Positions 24,703-34,775 of a DNA stretch of 64,000 nucleotides are shown piece after piece. This stretch comes from Actinomycetospora sp. NBRC 106375 (GTDB lineage Bacteria; Actinomycetota; Actinomycetes; Mycobacteriales; Pseudonocardiaceae), in the NCBI RefSeq assembly GCF_030269665.1, contig NZ_BSTS01000013.1, forward strand, positions 1-64,000. Direction: 5' to 3'. A program made the translations under genes and the position numbers. The first letter of the stretch is position 1; each line of letters opens with the position of its first letter. The notes under the pieces were generated by a model that saw nothing but the letters and a program-made list of their open reading frames with translations, was not told the DNA's origin and did not search any database.

Positions 24703-25560
24703 TCACTTCGCGTGGGCGAGCCGGAAGTCGTCGGCGTGATCACGGGTCCAGGCCGCGTAGGTGCGCGCCGGACGGCCGAGGACGCGCTCGACGTCGTCGC
24801 TCACGCGCTCCGGCGAGGCCTCCAGCGTGGCCCAGTACGCCAGCGCCGCGCTCGCGTACTCCCGCCCCATGATCGTGGCCATCTCCGCCTCGGCCTCCGC
24901 CCGTGCCTGATGGCGGACGATGCCACCCGGGGCGACGATCTCGGCCTGGCGGCGCATCGTGAGCTGCTCGGGTCCGGTGATCTCGTAGGCCGTCCCCGCG
25001 TGGCGCGGGTCCTGCAGTGCGGCCGCGGCGACGTCGGCGATGTCGCGCTCGTGCACCGGCGACCGCACGGCCTCGGGGAAGGGCAGGGCGACGGGCTCGC
25101 CCGCGCGGATCGCCGGCGCCCACCCGAGGGTGTTGGCGGCGAACCCGCCGGCGCGCAGGAACGTCGCGCCGACCCCCGTCGCCCGGAGGGCGGCCTCGAC
25201 GTCGGCCCAGGCGCCGTCCTTCGGGCCCACCCGATCGTCCTGCAGTTCGGCGGCCGACAGGTACACGACGCGGTCGACGCGCGCGGCGAGGGCACCGGCG
25301 ACGGCGTCCGCGCCGGTGCCGTCGAGCCCCGGCCAGAGCAGGAACGCGGCGTTGGCGCCGGCGGCCGCGCGGGCCACGTCGTCGGGGACCAGGAGGTCGC
25401 CGCGGACGACCTCGACGGCGGCGGGGAACCGGGCGGTGCCGGGGTGCCGGACGAGCGCACGGACCCGCACGTCGGCGTCCAGCAGAGCGGTGACGAGGTG
25501 CCGGCCGACGGTGCCCGTCGCGCCGGTGACGAGGACGGTCCGTGGCTGCTGTCCGTTCAT
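24703..25560 (-). CDS. NmrA/SDR-a5-type NAD(P)-binding protein
   Basis: A 285-residue atypical SDR of the NmrA/QOR2 type. The cofactor loop VTGATGTVGRHLV occurs at the N-terminus, after the leader MNGQQPRT. The catalytic YxxxK of classical SDRs is not evident, as expected for this group, which may act as quinone or NADPH sensors. ATG 25560 is the only sensible start. It is followed by the 65-bp palindrome and lies 33 bp downstream of the DyP gene on the same strand. Confidence 0.82.
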   Translation of the reverse strand: MNGQQPRTVLVTGATGTVGRHLVTALLDADVRVRALVRHPGTARFPAAVEVVRGDLLVPDDVARAAAGANAAFLLWPGLDGTGADAVAGALAARVDRVVYLSAAELQDDRVGPKDGAWADVEAALRATGVGATFLRAGGFAANTLGWAPAIRAGEPVALPFPEAVRSPVHERDIADVAAAALQDPRHAGTAYEITGPEQLTMRRQAEIVAPGGIVRHQARAEAEAEMATIMGREYASAALAYWATLEASPERVSDDVERVLGRPARTYAAWTRDHADDFRLAHAK

Positions 25561-25593
25561 GCCCCGACCCTCGGAGGCGAACGGAGGTTCAGG

Positions 25594-26538
25594 TCAAGGG
25601 CTCGGCGGGTCGTCGAGGAAATCCGCGGTCGGCACGAAGTAGAGGTTGCCGGTGGTCGCGGTGGAGAAGTCGAGGATCCGGTCGTGGTGGGCGTCGGCCG
25701 TCCCGAGGAACATGTTCTCGAGCATCTTCTCGATCACCGCGGGGTCGTGGGCGTAGCCGACGAAGTAGGTCCCGTACTCGTCGGTGCCGACGTGCCCGAA
25801 AGGCATGTTGAACCGCAGGATCTGCAGCTGCTGGCCCTTGTCGTCCTCGATCACGTTCAGGGCGATGTGCGAGTCCGGCGGCTTGCGGTCCTCGGGCATC
25901 TCGATGTCCTGCAGCTTCGTGCGCCCGATCGCGTTCTCCTGCTCCTCGGTCGACAGGGCGTTCCAGCCGGCCATGTCGTGGAGGTACTTCTGGGTCACGA
26001 CGTAGCTGCCGCCCGCGAAGCCGGGGTCCTCGTCGCCGACGAGGACGGCGCGGGCCGCGGCGGCGCCGTCGGGGTTCTCGGTGCCGTCGACGAAGCCGAG
26101 CAGGTCGCGCTCGTCGAAGAACCGGAACCCGTGCACCTCGTCGACGATCCGGGCGTGGCCGCGCAGCCGCGTCGTCAGCAGCTGGGCGAGCTCGAAGCAC
26201 ATGTCGAGGCGGCGGGCGCGCAGGTGCACGTGCAGGTCGCCGGGCGTCGACGGCGCGTGGTGGTCGCCGTCGAGCGCCCGGAACTCGTGCAGCCCGGCGG
26301 GCCGGGGGGTGCCGAACAGGCGGTCCCAGACGGCCGCACCGACGCCGACGACGCATGTGAGCGCGCCCTCGGGGAGCCGGAAGCCGACGGAGCGCTTGAG
26401 GCCCGACACGTCGGCGAGGACGTCGCGCACCGCGTCCTCCGCGCCGGGCTCGACGACGAAGGTGAGGAAGATCGAGGCCTCGGTCAGCGGGGTGAGGATC
26501 GCCTGGGGCTCGGGTGAGCTCGTGGTGGGTGAACCCAT
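25594..26538 (-). CDS. DyP-type heme peroxidase (class P/B, YfeX-like)
   Basis: A 314-residue dye-decolourising peroxidase. The signature GFVDGTENP contains the distal Asp, and a distal Arg is in ILRFNMPFG. The proximal His is probably in DSHIALN. No Tat signal is present, so it is cytoplasmic. No clear encapsulin-targeting tail is visible (it ends DDPPSP) and no encapsulin gene is nearby. ATG 26538 follows AGGGTGAG. It is downstream of dgdA by 40 bp. Possible roles are peroxide detoxification or porphyrinogen/aromatic oxidation. Confidence 0.9.
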   Translation of the reverse strand: MGSPTTSSPEPQAILTPLTEASIFLTFVVEPGAEDAVRDVLADVSGLKRSVGFRLPEGALTCVVGVGAAVWDRLFGTPRPAGLHEFRALDGDHHAPSTPGDLHVHLRARRLDMCFELAQLLTTRLRGHARIVDEVHGFRFFDERDLLGFVDGTENPDGAAAARAVLVGDEDPGFAGGSYVVTQKYLHDMAGWNALSTEEQENAIGRTKLQDIEMPEDRKPPDSHIALNVIEDDKGQQLQILRFNMPFGHVGTDEYGTYFVGYAHDPAVIEKMLENMFLGTADAHHDRILDFSTATTGNLYFVPTADFLDDPPSP

Positions 26539-26578
26539 GGCGCTCACCCTGCCCGATCTCGGGCGGTGATCCCAGGCG

Positions 26579-28137
<1,559 letters not shown>

Positions 28138-28184
28138 CACGGCACTACGCCCTTTCTCCAGGGTTCGGGTTGCTCGGGTACAGC

Positions 28185-29309
28185 TCAGTCGTCGAGGGGG
28201 ACGCCGCCGAAGGACACGAGGCTGGTGATGAAGTAGATGACGTACAGGCCCAGCAGGACGAACCCGTGCCAGCGCAGGAGCCGCCCGCTCGAGATGAACA
28301 GCGCGGCGATCAGCGTCATGGCGATGAGCGCCGGCAGGTGCCAGACCAGCACGGACTGGTCGACGGTGATCGCGCCGCCGACGAGCAGGATGATGCCGAG
28401 CTTGCCGGTCACGGAGAACACGACGCTGCCGACGACGTTCGCCATCGCGATCTCCGGCGCGCCGCGGCGCTGCGGCTCGGCGGTGAGGAAGATGTCCTCG
28501 ATCGAGAGCGCGAGCGTCGCGATGGTGACCCCGAAGACGGTGCCGTCGATGGCGAACTCGTCGAGGATCCCCTCGGTGCCCTGCCCGGCGACCACGGCGC
28601 CGACGACGAGGCCGATCAGCGCGATCACAGCGAACAGGATCGTCACGGCGGGCGACTGCGCCCGGGCCTTGAGGAAGCCCTGGTCGACCTTGAGGTCCTC
28701 CGGCAGGTCGAAGCCGCGGTGCCCGCCGCCGGTGCTCGACGGAGCGTCGTCGCTGCTGCGGTCGCCGCCCCCGGTCAGCGTCGCCGTGGCCGTCCCGCCG
28801 CCACCGGTGGCGGCGCCGACCTTGACGTTGTCGATCTGCTCGTAGAGCTCCGCGTTGCGCCACACCGGTCGCCGCGAGGAGTACTCGCGGTACGCGACCC
28901 AGCCGACGAACGCGACGAACAGCAGCACCAGCACGACGCCGGTGAGGATGGTGAGCACGCCGGCGAGCGCCAACGCGTACATCACCACCGGCGCGGCGAC
29001 GAACAGGACGAGGTAGCTGGTCGGTACGTCGACCGGCGTCGGCGCGACGATCGCGGCGATGGCGAGCACGACGCCCGTCATGGCGACCGTTGTGCCGATG
29101 ACCGTGCCGAGGGCGACGTTGCTGAGGTCCTCGAGGTTCAGCACGATGCCGAAGGCCAGGTCGTCGAACTCGATGCCGGTGAAGACCACGGCGATGAGGA
29201 AGAGCGAGATGGCCCATCGGCTCGCGACGCCGACGAGATAACCGATGAGCTTCTCGGCGCTGTAGACCAGCACCGCGATGCCGAGGACGAACTCGAGCAC
29301 AGGTATCAC
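28185..29309 (-). CDS. CaCA-superfamily sodium/calcium exchanger-like protein
   Basis: A 374-residue protein with about 10 membrane helices and two inverted alpha repeats. Repeat 1 contains GIEFDDLAFGIVLN and repeat 2 SIEDIFLTAE followed by NVVGSVVFSVTGKLG. Normal members carry Pro-Glu in these spots (SLPE); here they are Asp-Asp and Glu-Asp, so ion selectivity may differ. The central cytoplasmic loop (about residues 140-210) is Gly/Thr/Ser-rich. GTG 29309 follows GGGAGTGG and starts at the first helix. First gene of a minus-strand run through dgdA, DyP and NmrA-like. Confidence 0.8.
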   Translation of the reverse strand: MIPVLEFVLGIAVLVYSAEKLIGYLVGVASRWAISLFLIAVVFTGIEFDDLAFGIVLNLEDLSNVALGTVIGTTVAMTGVVLAIAAIVAPTPVDVPTSYLVLFVAAPVVMYALALAGVLTILTGVVLVLLFVAFVGWVAYREYSSRRPVWRNAELYEQIDNVKVGAATGGGGTATATLTGGGDRSSDDAPSSTGGGHRGFDLPEDLKVDQGFLKARAQSPAVTILFAVIALIGLVVGAVVAGQGTEGILDEFAIDGTVFGVTIATLALSIEDIFLTAEPQRRGAPEIAMANVVGSVVFSVTGKLGIILLVGGAITVDQSVLVWHLPALIAMTLIAALFISSGRLLRWHGFVLLGLYVIYFITSLVSFGGVPLDD

Positions 29310-29407
29310 GGGCCACTCCCAGCTACGCCGATGTCGGATGAGATCGCGTCGGGCACGATGGTGATCGGGACCACCCGAACGCGCAACAGGTCGACCCTGG
29401 TCCATCC

Positions 29408-29421
29408 TTCGCCCGGGCGAA
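29408..29421. promoter_or_regulatory. 14-bp palindrome in divergent gap
   Basis: TTCGCCCGGGCGAA is a perfect palindrome in the 175-bp gap between the exchanger (minus) and the M20 peptidase (plus), about 64 bp upstream of the latter. Plausible operator; no regulator gene adjoins. Confidence 0.35.
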
Positions 29422-29484
29422 ACTCTCCGTTCGGACCGTGACGATCACGGGCTCGATGAGGCAGGCGAATCTAGGCTGGCGGGC

Positions 29485-30855
29485 ATGTCCTCCCTCCCGG
29501 AACCGCCCGCCGGCCTGCGCGCCGCGGTGGATGCGGTGCTGCCCGGCGCCCGCACCGACCTCGAGGCGCTGGTGCGCATCCCGAGCATCTGGGCCGACCC
29601 GGCGCACGCCGACGACACCCGGCGCAGCGCCGACGCCGTCGCGACGCTGGCGCGGGAGGCGGGCGCGGCGACGGTCGACGTCCTCGAGGCCGAGGCCGAG
29701 GGCGGGGCGCCGGCGGTGGTCGCGCACTGGCCCGCGCCCGACGGCGCGCCGACGGTGATGCTCTACGCCCACCACGACGTCCAGCCCACCGGCGGCGACG
29801 AGCTGTGGACGACGGCGCCCTTCGAGCCGGACGAGCGCGGCGGCCGCCTCTACGGGCGCGGCGCCGCCGACGACAAGGCCGGCGTGATGACCCACCTCGC
29901 CACGCTGCGCGCGTTCGGCGGGACGCCACCGGTCGGCGTCGTGCTGTTCGTCGAGGGCGAGGAGGAGTCCGGCTCGCCGACGCTGTCGGCGCTGCTCGCC
30001 GAGCACGGCGCGTCGCTGGCCGCGGACGTCATCGTCATCGCCGACGCCGCGAACGCCGCGGTCGACGTCCCCGCGCTCACCACGAGCCTGCGCGGCCTGG
30101 CCAACATCGTCGTCGAGGTCTCGATGCTCGAGCGCGCGGTGCACTCGGGCATGTGGGGCGGCCCGGCCGGCGACGCCCTCACCGCACTGTGCCGCCTGCT
30201 CGCCACCCTGCACGACGACAAGGGCTCGGTCGCGGTGCCCGGGCTCGTCGAGGGCTCCTCCGACGCCCCGGACACCGAGGAGGACACGTTCCGCGGGGAC
30301 GCCGGCCTGCTCGACGGCGTCGAGCTGCTCGGCACCGGCACGATCCCCGAGCGTCTCGCCCACAAGCCGGCGATCGCCGTCCTCGGCATCGACGCGCCGG
30401 CGGTGGACGGCTCGGCGAACGTGCTGCTGCCCCGCGCCCGCGCGATGGTCAGCGTCCGGCTCGCGCCGGGCGACGACGCCGGGCGCGCCGTGGAGGCCGT
30501 CACCGAGCACCTGCGCCGCCACGTGCCGTGGGGCGCGCACCTCGCGGTGTCGACGAAGGCGTCGGCGGAGCCGTTCGCGCTCGAGCCCACCGGTGACGTC
30601 TACGACCTCGCGCGTGACGCCCTGGCGGCGGCGTTCGGCAACGATGTCGTGGAGATGGGGATGGGCGGGTCGATCCCGTTCATCGCCGAGTTCGCGCGGA
30701 CCTTCCCCGGGGCGAGCGTCATGGTGACGGGGGTCGGGGACCCGGCAAGTCGCTGGCACGGGGTGGACGAGAGCCTGCACCTGGGGATGTTCGGACGCTG
30801 CGTGCTCGCCGAGACCATGCTGCTGCATACGCTGGCCGGGGGCGCGACGCGATGA
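29485..30855 (+). CDS. M20-family metallopeptidase (dipeptidase)
   Basis: A 456-residue M20/M28-fold peptidase with catalytic and lid domains. Metal motifs are visible: YAHHDVQPTGG (His and the Asp two residues on), GRGAADDKAG (bridging Asp), and EGEEESGS (general base Glu-Glu). The lid contains AVHSGMWGGPAGD. Family members cleave dipeptides or N-acylated amino acids. ATG 29485 is at the start of the conserved region. The last 137 bp are overlapped antisense by the next gene; the M20 C-terminal block (GVGDPASRWHGVDES) is conserved, so this frame is the real one there. Confidence 0.9.
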   Translation: MSSLPEPPAGLRAAVDAVLPGARTDLEALVRIPSIWADPAHADDTRRSADAVATLAREAGAATVDVLEAEAEGGAPAVVAHWPAPDGAPTVMLYAHHDVQPTGGDELWTTAPFEPDERGGRLYGRGAADDKAGVMTHLATLRAFGGTPPVGVVLFVEGEEESGSPTLSALLAEHGASLAADVIVIADAANAAVDVPALTTSLRGLANIVVEVSMLERAVHSGMWGGPAGDALTALCRLLATLHDDKGSVAVPGLVEGSSDAPDTEEDTFRGDAGLLDGVELLGTGTIPERLAHKPAIAVLGIDAPAVDGSANVLLPRARAMVSVRLAPGDDAGRAVEAVTEHLRRHVPWGAHLAVSTKASAEPFALEPTGDVYDLARDALAAAFGNDVVEMGMGGSIPFIAEFARTFPGASVMVTGVGDPASRWHGVDESLHLGMFGRCVLAETMLLHTLAGGATR

Positions 30856-31810
30856 TCTGGACGATGCCGACGAGCAGCACGATGATCGTCAGCAGCCGCT
30901 CCGCGGCGGGCAGGGGCCGGAACCAGCCGTAGACCTGCGTGGCCACGGCGACCACCTGCGCGCCCAGCGGCAGGGCGATCGCCCCCCAGCCGGTGATCTC
31001 GCGGGGCGGCCGGGCCCCGGCGGGCAGCCGGGTCGCGCCGACGGCGAACGCGAGCGCGCCGGCGCTCCACAGGAAGTCGTAGGGCCCGTCGTGGGACACG
31101 ACGTCGGCGGCCGTGAGGCTGTAGGCGGCGTCGGCGACGGTCAGGCAGATCAGCCCGGTGCTCACCCACGGCCAGCTGCCCGCCAGGCGCCACGACATCA
31201 GCGGGAGCGTGCCGAGCATCGCGCCGAGCAGCAGCACGTCGCCGAGGGGGTAGGCGACGGTCACGACCTTGCCCAGGGTATCGATCGGCGCGGCCTGGAG
31301 CACCGGCACGATCACGACCAGGACGCCGGGCGTCGCGACGACGAGCACGAGGATGAAGCCGTCGAGCCAACGGTGCCACGGGATGCCGCCGTCCACCCGC
31401 GCCCGGATCATCATCACGAGGCCGGCCATGAACAGCGGGTAGGTGGCGAGGTAGAGCGGGTCGGTGGGGTTCGGCGTCGGCACGTCGCCGCCGTCGGCGT
31501 ACAGCACGCTCCACAGGACCTCGGCGAGGCCGAACAGGACCAGCGCGGCACTGAAGCACCACCACGCCGCCCGGGCCGCGCTCGTGCGCCGCCGGCGGGC
31601 GCCCCGCACGCAGACCGCGGCCGAGGCGAGGATGAGCGCGCTGTGCAGCCAGTCGTCGACGATCGGCAGGTCGGCCGGGTGGGGCCCGGAGACGATCTGG
31701 TGGGTGGCCTCGACGACGAGCCCGAGCGCGAGGACGCCGATGACGACGCGGTGCGCGGCGGTCCCCTCGGTGCGGGCGCGGAGGCGGGCGAACCTGGCCG
31801 TGGGTGCCAT
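30719..31810 (-). CDS. Polytopic membrane protein, possibly a truncated GGDEF-type sensor
   Basis: A 363-residue protein with about nine membrane helices up to residue 325. The pattern (IVDDWLHSALILASAAVC, PTDPLYLATYPLFMAGL, YPLGDVLLLGAMLG) resembles the membrane input region found in front of GGDEF/EAL domains in many actinobacteria. Here the frame runs past the last helix into about 40 Arg/Pro/Ser-rich residues that are purely antisense to the M20 gene's conserved end. That suggests loss of the output domain, with the stop supplied by chance. ATG 31810 fits. Function unknown. Confidence 0.6.
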   Translation of the reverse strand: MAPTARFARLRARTEGTAAHRVVIGVLALGLVVEATHQIVSGPHPADLPIVDDWLHSALILASAAVCVRGARRRRTSAARAAWWCFSAALVLFGLAEVLWSVLYADGGDVPTPNPTDPLYLATYPLFMAGLVMMIRARVDGGIPWHRWLDGFILVLVVATPGVLVVIVPVLQAAPIDTLGKVVTVAYPLGDVLLLGAMLGTLPLMSWRLAGSWPWVSTGLICLTVADAAYSLTAADVVSHDGPYDFLWSAGALAFAVGATRLPAGARPPREITGWGAIALPLGAQVVAVATQVYGWFRPLPAAERLLTIIVLLVGIVQIIASRPRPAYAAAWSRRARSVRTSPGAGSRPPRASDLPGPRPPSP

Positions 31811-31831
31811 GCGACCGCCCCTCCCGCGTCG

Positions 31832-32332
31832 TCAGGGCACCACGGTGACGGGCCAGCCGCAGTTGCGCACCAGCCGAATGGCGATGGATCCCGCGAGACG
31901 GTGCCCGAGGCGGGTCGAGGAGCCGACGACCACGTGGTCGGCGTGCTCCCGGTCGGCGACCTTCGCCAGCTCCTTCGCCGGGTCGCCGGTGCCGAGCACG
32001 AGCGTGCCGGCGACGTGCCAGGCCCGCGCGAGGTGCGCGACCTCGGCGCGCAGCTCCGCCGCGATCTCCTCCTGGGTCACCAGCGCGGCCGTGGCCATGT
32101 CCGCCTGGTTGACCAGGCCCGCCTCGAACCCGCAGCCGCCGGCGTGGGAGCGCACGTAGACCACCACCAGCCGCCCGTGCTGGCGGCGGGCCTGTCCGGC
32201 GGCGTAGGCGAGCGCGCGGTGGGAGGTCGGTGAGCCGTCCACCCCGACGACCACCGTGCCGTGGCCGTCGGTGCCCAGCTCGAACTCGGCCGGGTCGGGG
32301 GACCACGAGCCGTCGGGCGTGGAGCGGGTCAC
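31832..32332 (-). CDS. Universal stress protein (UspA family)
   Basis: A 166-residue, single-domain Usp. After a 25-residue tail comes VVVGVDGSPTSHRALAYA and the C-terminal nucleotide loop VVVGSSTRLGHRLAGSIA, which follows the G-x2-G-x9-G(S/T) ATP-binding pattern with one altered spacing residue (GSST for GxxG). GTG 32332 is preferred; upstream frame overlaps unrelated DNA. It is 21 bp upstream of the polytopic membrane gene and may be co-transcribed. Role probably persistence or stress adaptation. Confidence 0.82.
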   Translation of the reverse strand: MTRSTPDGSWSPDPAEFELGTDGHGTVVVGVDGSPTSHRALAYAAGQARRQHGRLVVVYVRSHAGGCGFEAGLVNQADMATAALVTQEEIAAELRAEVAHLARAWHVAGTLVLGTGDPAKELAKVADREHADHVVVGSSTRLGHRLAGSIAIRLVRNCGWPVTVVP

Positions 32333-32424
32333 GGGAGCACCGGTTTCGTGGTCGCGTGTCGTCGACGGCAACGCTAGACCCCGGCAGGCCGGTGTCGGGG
32401 CGCGGTGAGGTCGTGCGCCGGCCC

Positions 32425-33207
32425 TCAGCGGGCGCTCTTGCGGCGGAACGCCTCGAACCCCTCCTGCGCGGGCCGGGACCGCAGCGCCGCGGCCTGGGTG
32501 ACGGCCTCGCGCTCGAGCGAGCCGCGCAGGTCGTCGTCCGCGGAGTGGTTGAGCAGCTTCTTGCCCAGGCTGACGGTGTAGGGCGGTAGGGCGGCGAGCT
32601 GCTCGGCCAGCGCGACCGCCCGCTCGAGCGCGGCCTCCGCGTCGGGCTCGACGGCGTTCGCGAGGCCGAGCCGGGCGGCGTGGTCGGCGTCGATCTCGGG
32701 CGCGAGCAGCATCAGCTCCTTCGCCTTCTGCAGGCCCACCAGGCGCGGGAGCAGCCAGGCGCCGCCGACGTCGGGCACGACGCCGCGCCGGACGAAGACC
32801 TGGCACAGGCGGGCGTCCGCGCTGAGCACCACGAGGTCGCAGGCCAGCGCGAGGTTCACCGCGCCGCCGTAGGCGACCCCGGACACCGCGGCGACGATCG
32901 GCAGGCGGCTCTCCCAGATCTCCACCACCAGGCGGTGGAAGGCGCGCATCAGCGCCAGGAGCTCCGGGTCGTCCTCGGCGATGTGGGTGAGGATGTCGTC
33001 GGCGTCGCCGCCCGCGGAGAAGTGCCCGCCGGTGCCGGTGAGCACGACCGCGCGCACCGCGGGGTCGTCGCCGGCGGCCCGGACGGCGGCCTCGAGCTCC
33101 GCGGCGGTGCCGGTGCTCAGGGCGTTGCGGCGGGCGGTGCGGTCGATCGCCAGCACACGGACGGGTCCGCGGTCGGTGATCTGCAGGTCGGTCGTGGCGG
33201 GTCTCAT
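32425..33207 (-). CDS. Enoyl-CoA hydratase/isomerase family protein
   Basis: A 260-residue crotonase. The oxyanion segments are GHFSAGGDADD and SGVAYGGAVNLALACD. At the two catalytic Glu positions of classical hydratases the sequence reads VRRGVVPDVGG, so only an Asp remains; the protein may be an isomerase, hydrolase or ring-modifying crotonase rather than a plain hydratase. ATG 33207 overlaps the CoA-ligase stop (ATGA). It is the last gene of the long minus-strand operon that begins at 44551. Confidence 0.85.
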   Translation of the reverse strand: MRPATTDLQITDRGPVRVLAIDRTARRNALSTGTAAELEAAVRAAGDDPAVRAVVLTGTGGHFSAGGDADDILTHIAEDDPELLALMRAFHRLVVEIWESRLPIVAAVSGVAYGGAVNLALACDLVVLSADARLCQVFVRRGVVPDVGGAWLLPRLVGLQKAKELMLLAPEIDADHAARLGLANAVEPDAEAALERAVALAEQLAALPPYTVSLGKKLLNHSADDDLRGSLEREAVTQAAALRSRPAQEGFEAFRRKSAR

Positions 33208-34775
33208 CCCACGTACTCCTCCGCGGTCGCGCCCCGCTCGGCGAGGACGTGGCGCTGCAGCTTGCCGGTCGTGCTGCGCGGCAGCTCCTCGGCGGCGAGG
33301 AACTGCACGTAGTGCGGCCGCTTGAAGCCCGCGAGCCGCTCGCGGCACCGTGCGGCCACCTCGTCGACGCTCATCTCGCCGCCCGGGGCCAGCACGATCG
33401 CGACCTTCACGGTCTCGCCCCAGCGCGGGTCGGGGACGCCGAACGCGCAGACCTCCTGCACCGCGGGGTGGCCGGCGAGCGCCTGCTCCACCTCGGCCGG
33501 GTAGACGTTCTCGCCGCCGGTCTTGATCAGGTACTTCACGCGGTCGACGAAGGCGAGGGTGCCGTCCTCGGCGCGCGCGAGCACGTCGCCGGTGTGCAGC
33601 CAGCCCCCGCGGAAGACGTCGGCCGTGGCGTCGGGATCGTCGAGGTAGCCGGCCATCAGCCCGGGACCGCGGACGACGCACTCGCCGGGGACGCCGACGT
33701 CCACCTCGGCCATGTCCGCGTCGACGAGCCGGACCTCGACGAGCGGGGTGGGCGTCTTGCGCAGGTGGGGCGTCTCGCCGGGCCCGCTCCACCCGTGAAC
33801 GAGGACGTAGCTGGTCTCGGTCTGGCCGAACGCGTCGACGAAGTCGATGTCGTACTTCGCGGTCAGCTGGGTGACGACGCCGGGCATCATGTTCGCGTAG
33901 CCGATCGCGAACCGGAACGACGAGACGTCGCGGTCGCCGACCGGCTCGGCGAGGACGTCGGTGATCACGCCGGGCAGCAGCAGCGTCCAGGTGAGCCGGT
34001 CGCGCTCGACGAGGTCGAGGATGCGGGCGGGGTCGGCGCGGCGCAGGCAGGCGAAGCGGCCGCCGGTGAGCAGCGTGCCGTACAGCGACTCGTCCCCGGC
34101 GCAGTGGAACATCGGCAGCCACCCGATGAACCCGTCGTCGGGGGTCAGGGCGAACCACTGGGCCAGCCGGAGCCCGCGGACCGCCGCGGCCTGCTGGGTG
34201 ATCATCGCGCCCTTGGGCGGCCCGGTGGTGCCCGAGGTGTAGAGCACGACGTGCAGGTCGTCGGGCCGGGCCGCGGGCTCGGGGACGGGCGCGCCGGCGG
34301 TGCGCAGCTCCGCGAGGTCGCGGAACCCGGACCGCGGCTCGGTGCAGAACCACGCCTTCACCGACGGCGTGCGGTCGCGGATCGCCGCGGCGGCGTCGGC
34401 GAGCGCCCCGGTGGTCACGACGGCGACCGGGCCGGCGGAGCGCACGATCGCGGTGAGCTCGTCGGGGTGCAGCCGGACGTTCAGGGTGATCAGCGCGACG
34501 CCGAGCCGCGCGGCCGCGACGTAGAGCTCCACGTACTCGGGCCGCGTCTCCGACAGGACCGCGAGCCGGTCGCCCCGGCGCAGCCCGGCGTCGTGCAGGC
34601 CGGCCGCGAGGGCGTCGGCGCGCTCGCCGAGCTCGCGGTAGGTCCACGGCGTCCCGTCCTCGGGCCGGTCGGAGGTGACCGCGACCCGGTCGGCGAACAC
34701 CCGGATCGCGCGCCGGAAGAGGGCGTCGACGGTGATGCCGGTGGCGGCCTCGACGTCACCGGGCCCGACGGTCAC
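33204..34775 (-). CDS. Acyl-CoA synthetase (class I adenylate-forming)
   Basis: A 523-residue ANL-family ligase that activates a carboxylic acid through an acyl-AMP to its CoA thioester. Motifs: P-loop LYTSGTTGPPKG, GQTE in the A5 region, GWLHTGDV (A7), and STTGKLQRH with the catalytic Lys (A10). GTG 34775 overlaps the upstream ligase stop (GTGA), so two ligases are coupled in series. Substrate unknown; the operon suggests a branched or terpenoid acid. Confidence 0.88.
   Translation of the reverse strand: MTVGPGDVEAATGITVDALFRRAIRVFADRVAVTSDRPEDGTPWTYRELGERADALAAGLHDAGLRRGDRLAVLSETRPEYVELYVAAARLGVALITLNVRLHPDELTAIVRSAGPVAVVTTGALADAAAAIRDRTPSVKAWFCTEPRSGFRDLAELRTAGAPVPEPAARPDDLHVVLYTSGTTGPPKGAMITQQAAAVRGLRLAQWFALTPDDGFIGWLPMFHCAGDESLYGTLLTGGRFACLRRADPARILDLVERDRLTWTLLLPGVITDVLAEPVGDRDVSSFRFAIGYANMMPGVVTQLTAKYDIDFVDAFGQTETSYVLVHGWSGPGETPHLRKTPTPLVEVRLVDADMAEVDVGVPGECVVRGPGLMAGYLDDPDATADVFRGGWLHTGDVLARAEDGTLAFVDRVKYLIKTGGENVYPAEVEQALAGHPAVQEVCAFGVPDPRWGETVKVAIVLAPGGEMSVDEVAARCRERLAGFKRPHYVQFLAAEELPRSTTGKLQRHVLAERGATAEEYVG

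Noticed and set aside
25594-26538. DyP peroxidase as an encapsulin cargo system
   Set aside because: No encapsulin gene is in the window and the C-terminus lacks a recognisable targeting peptide.
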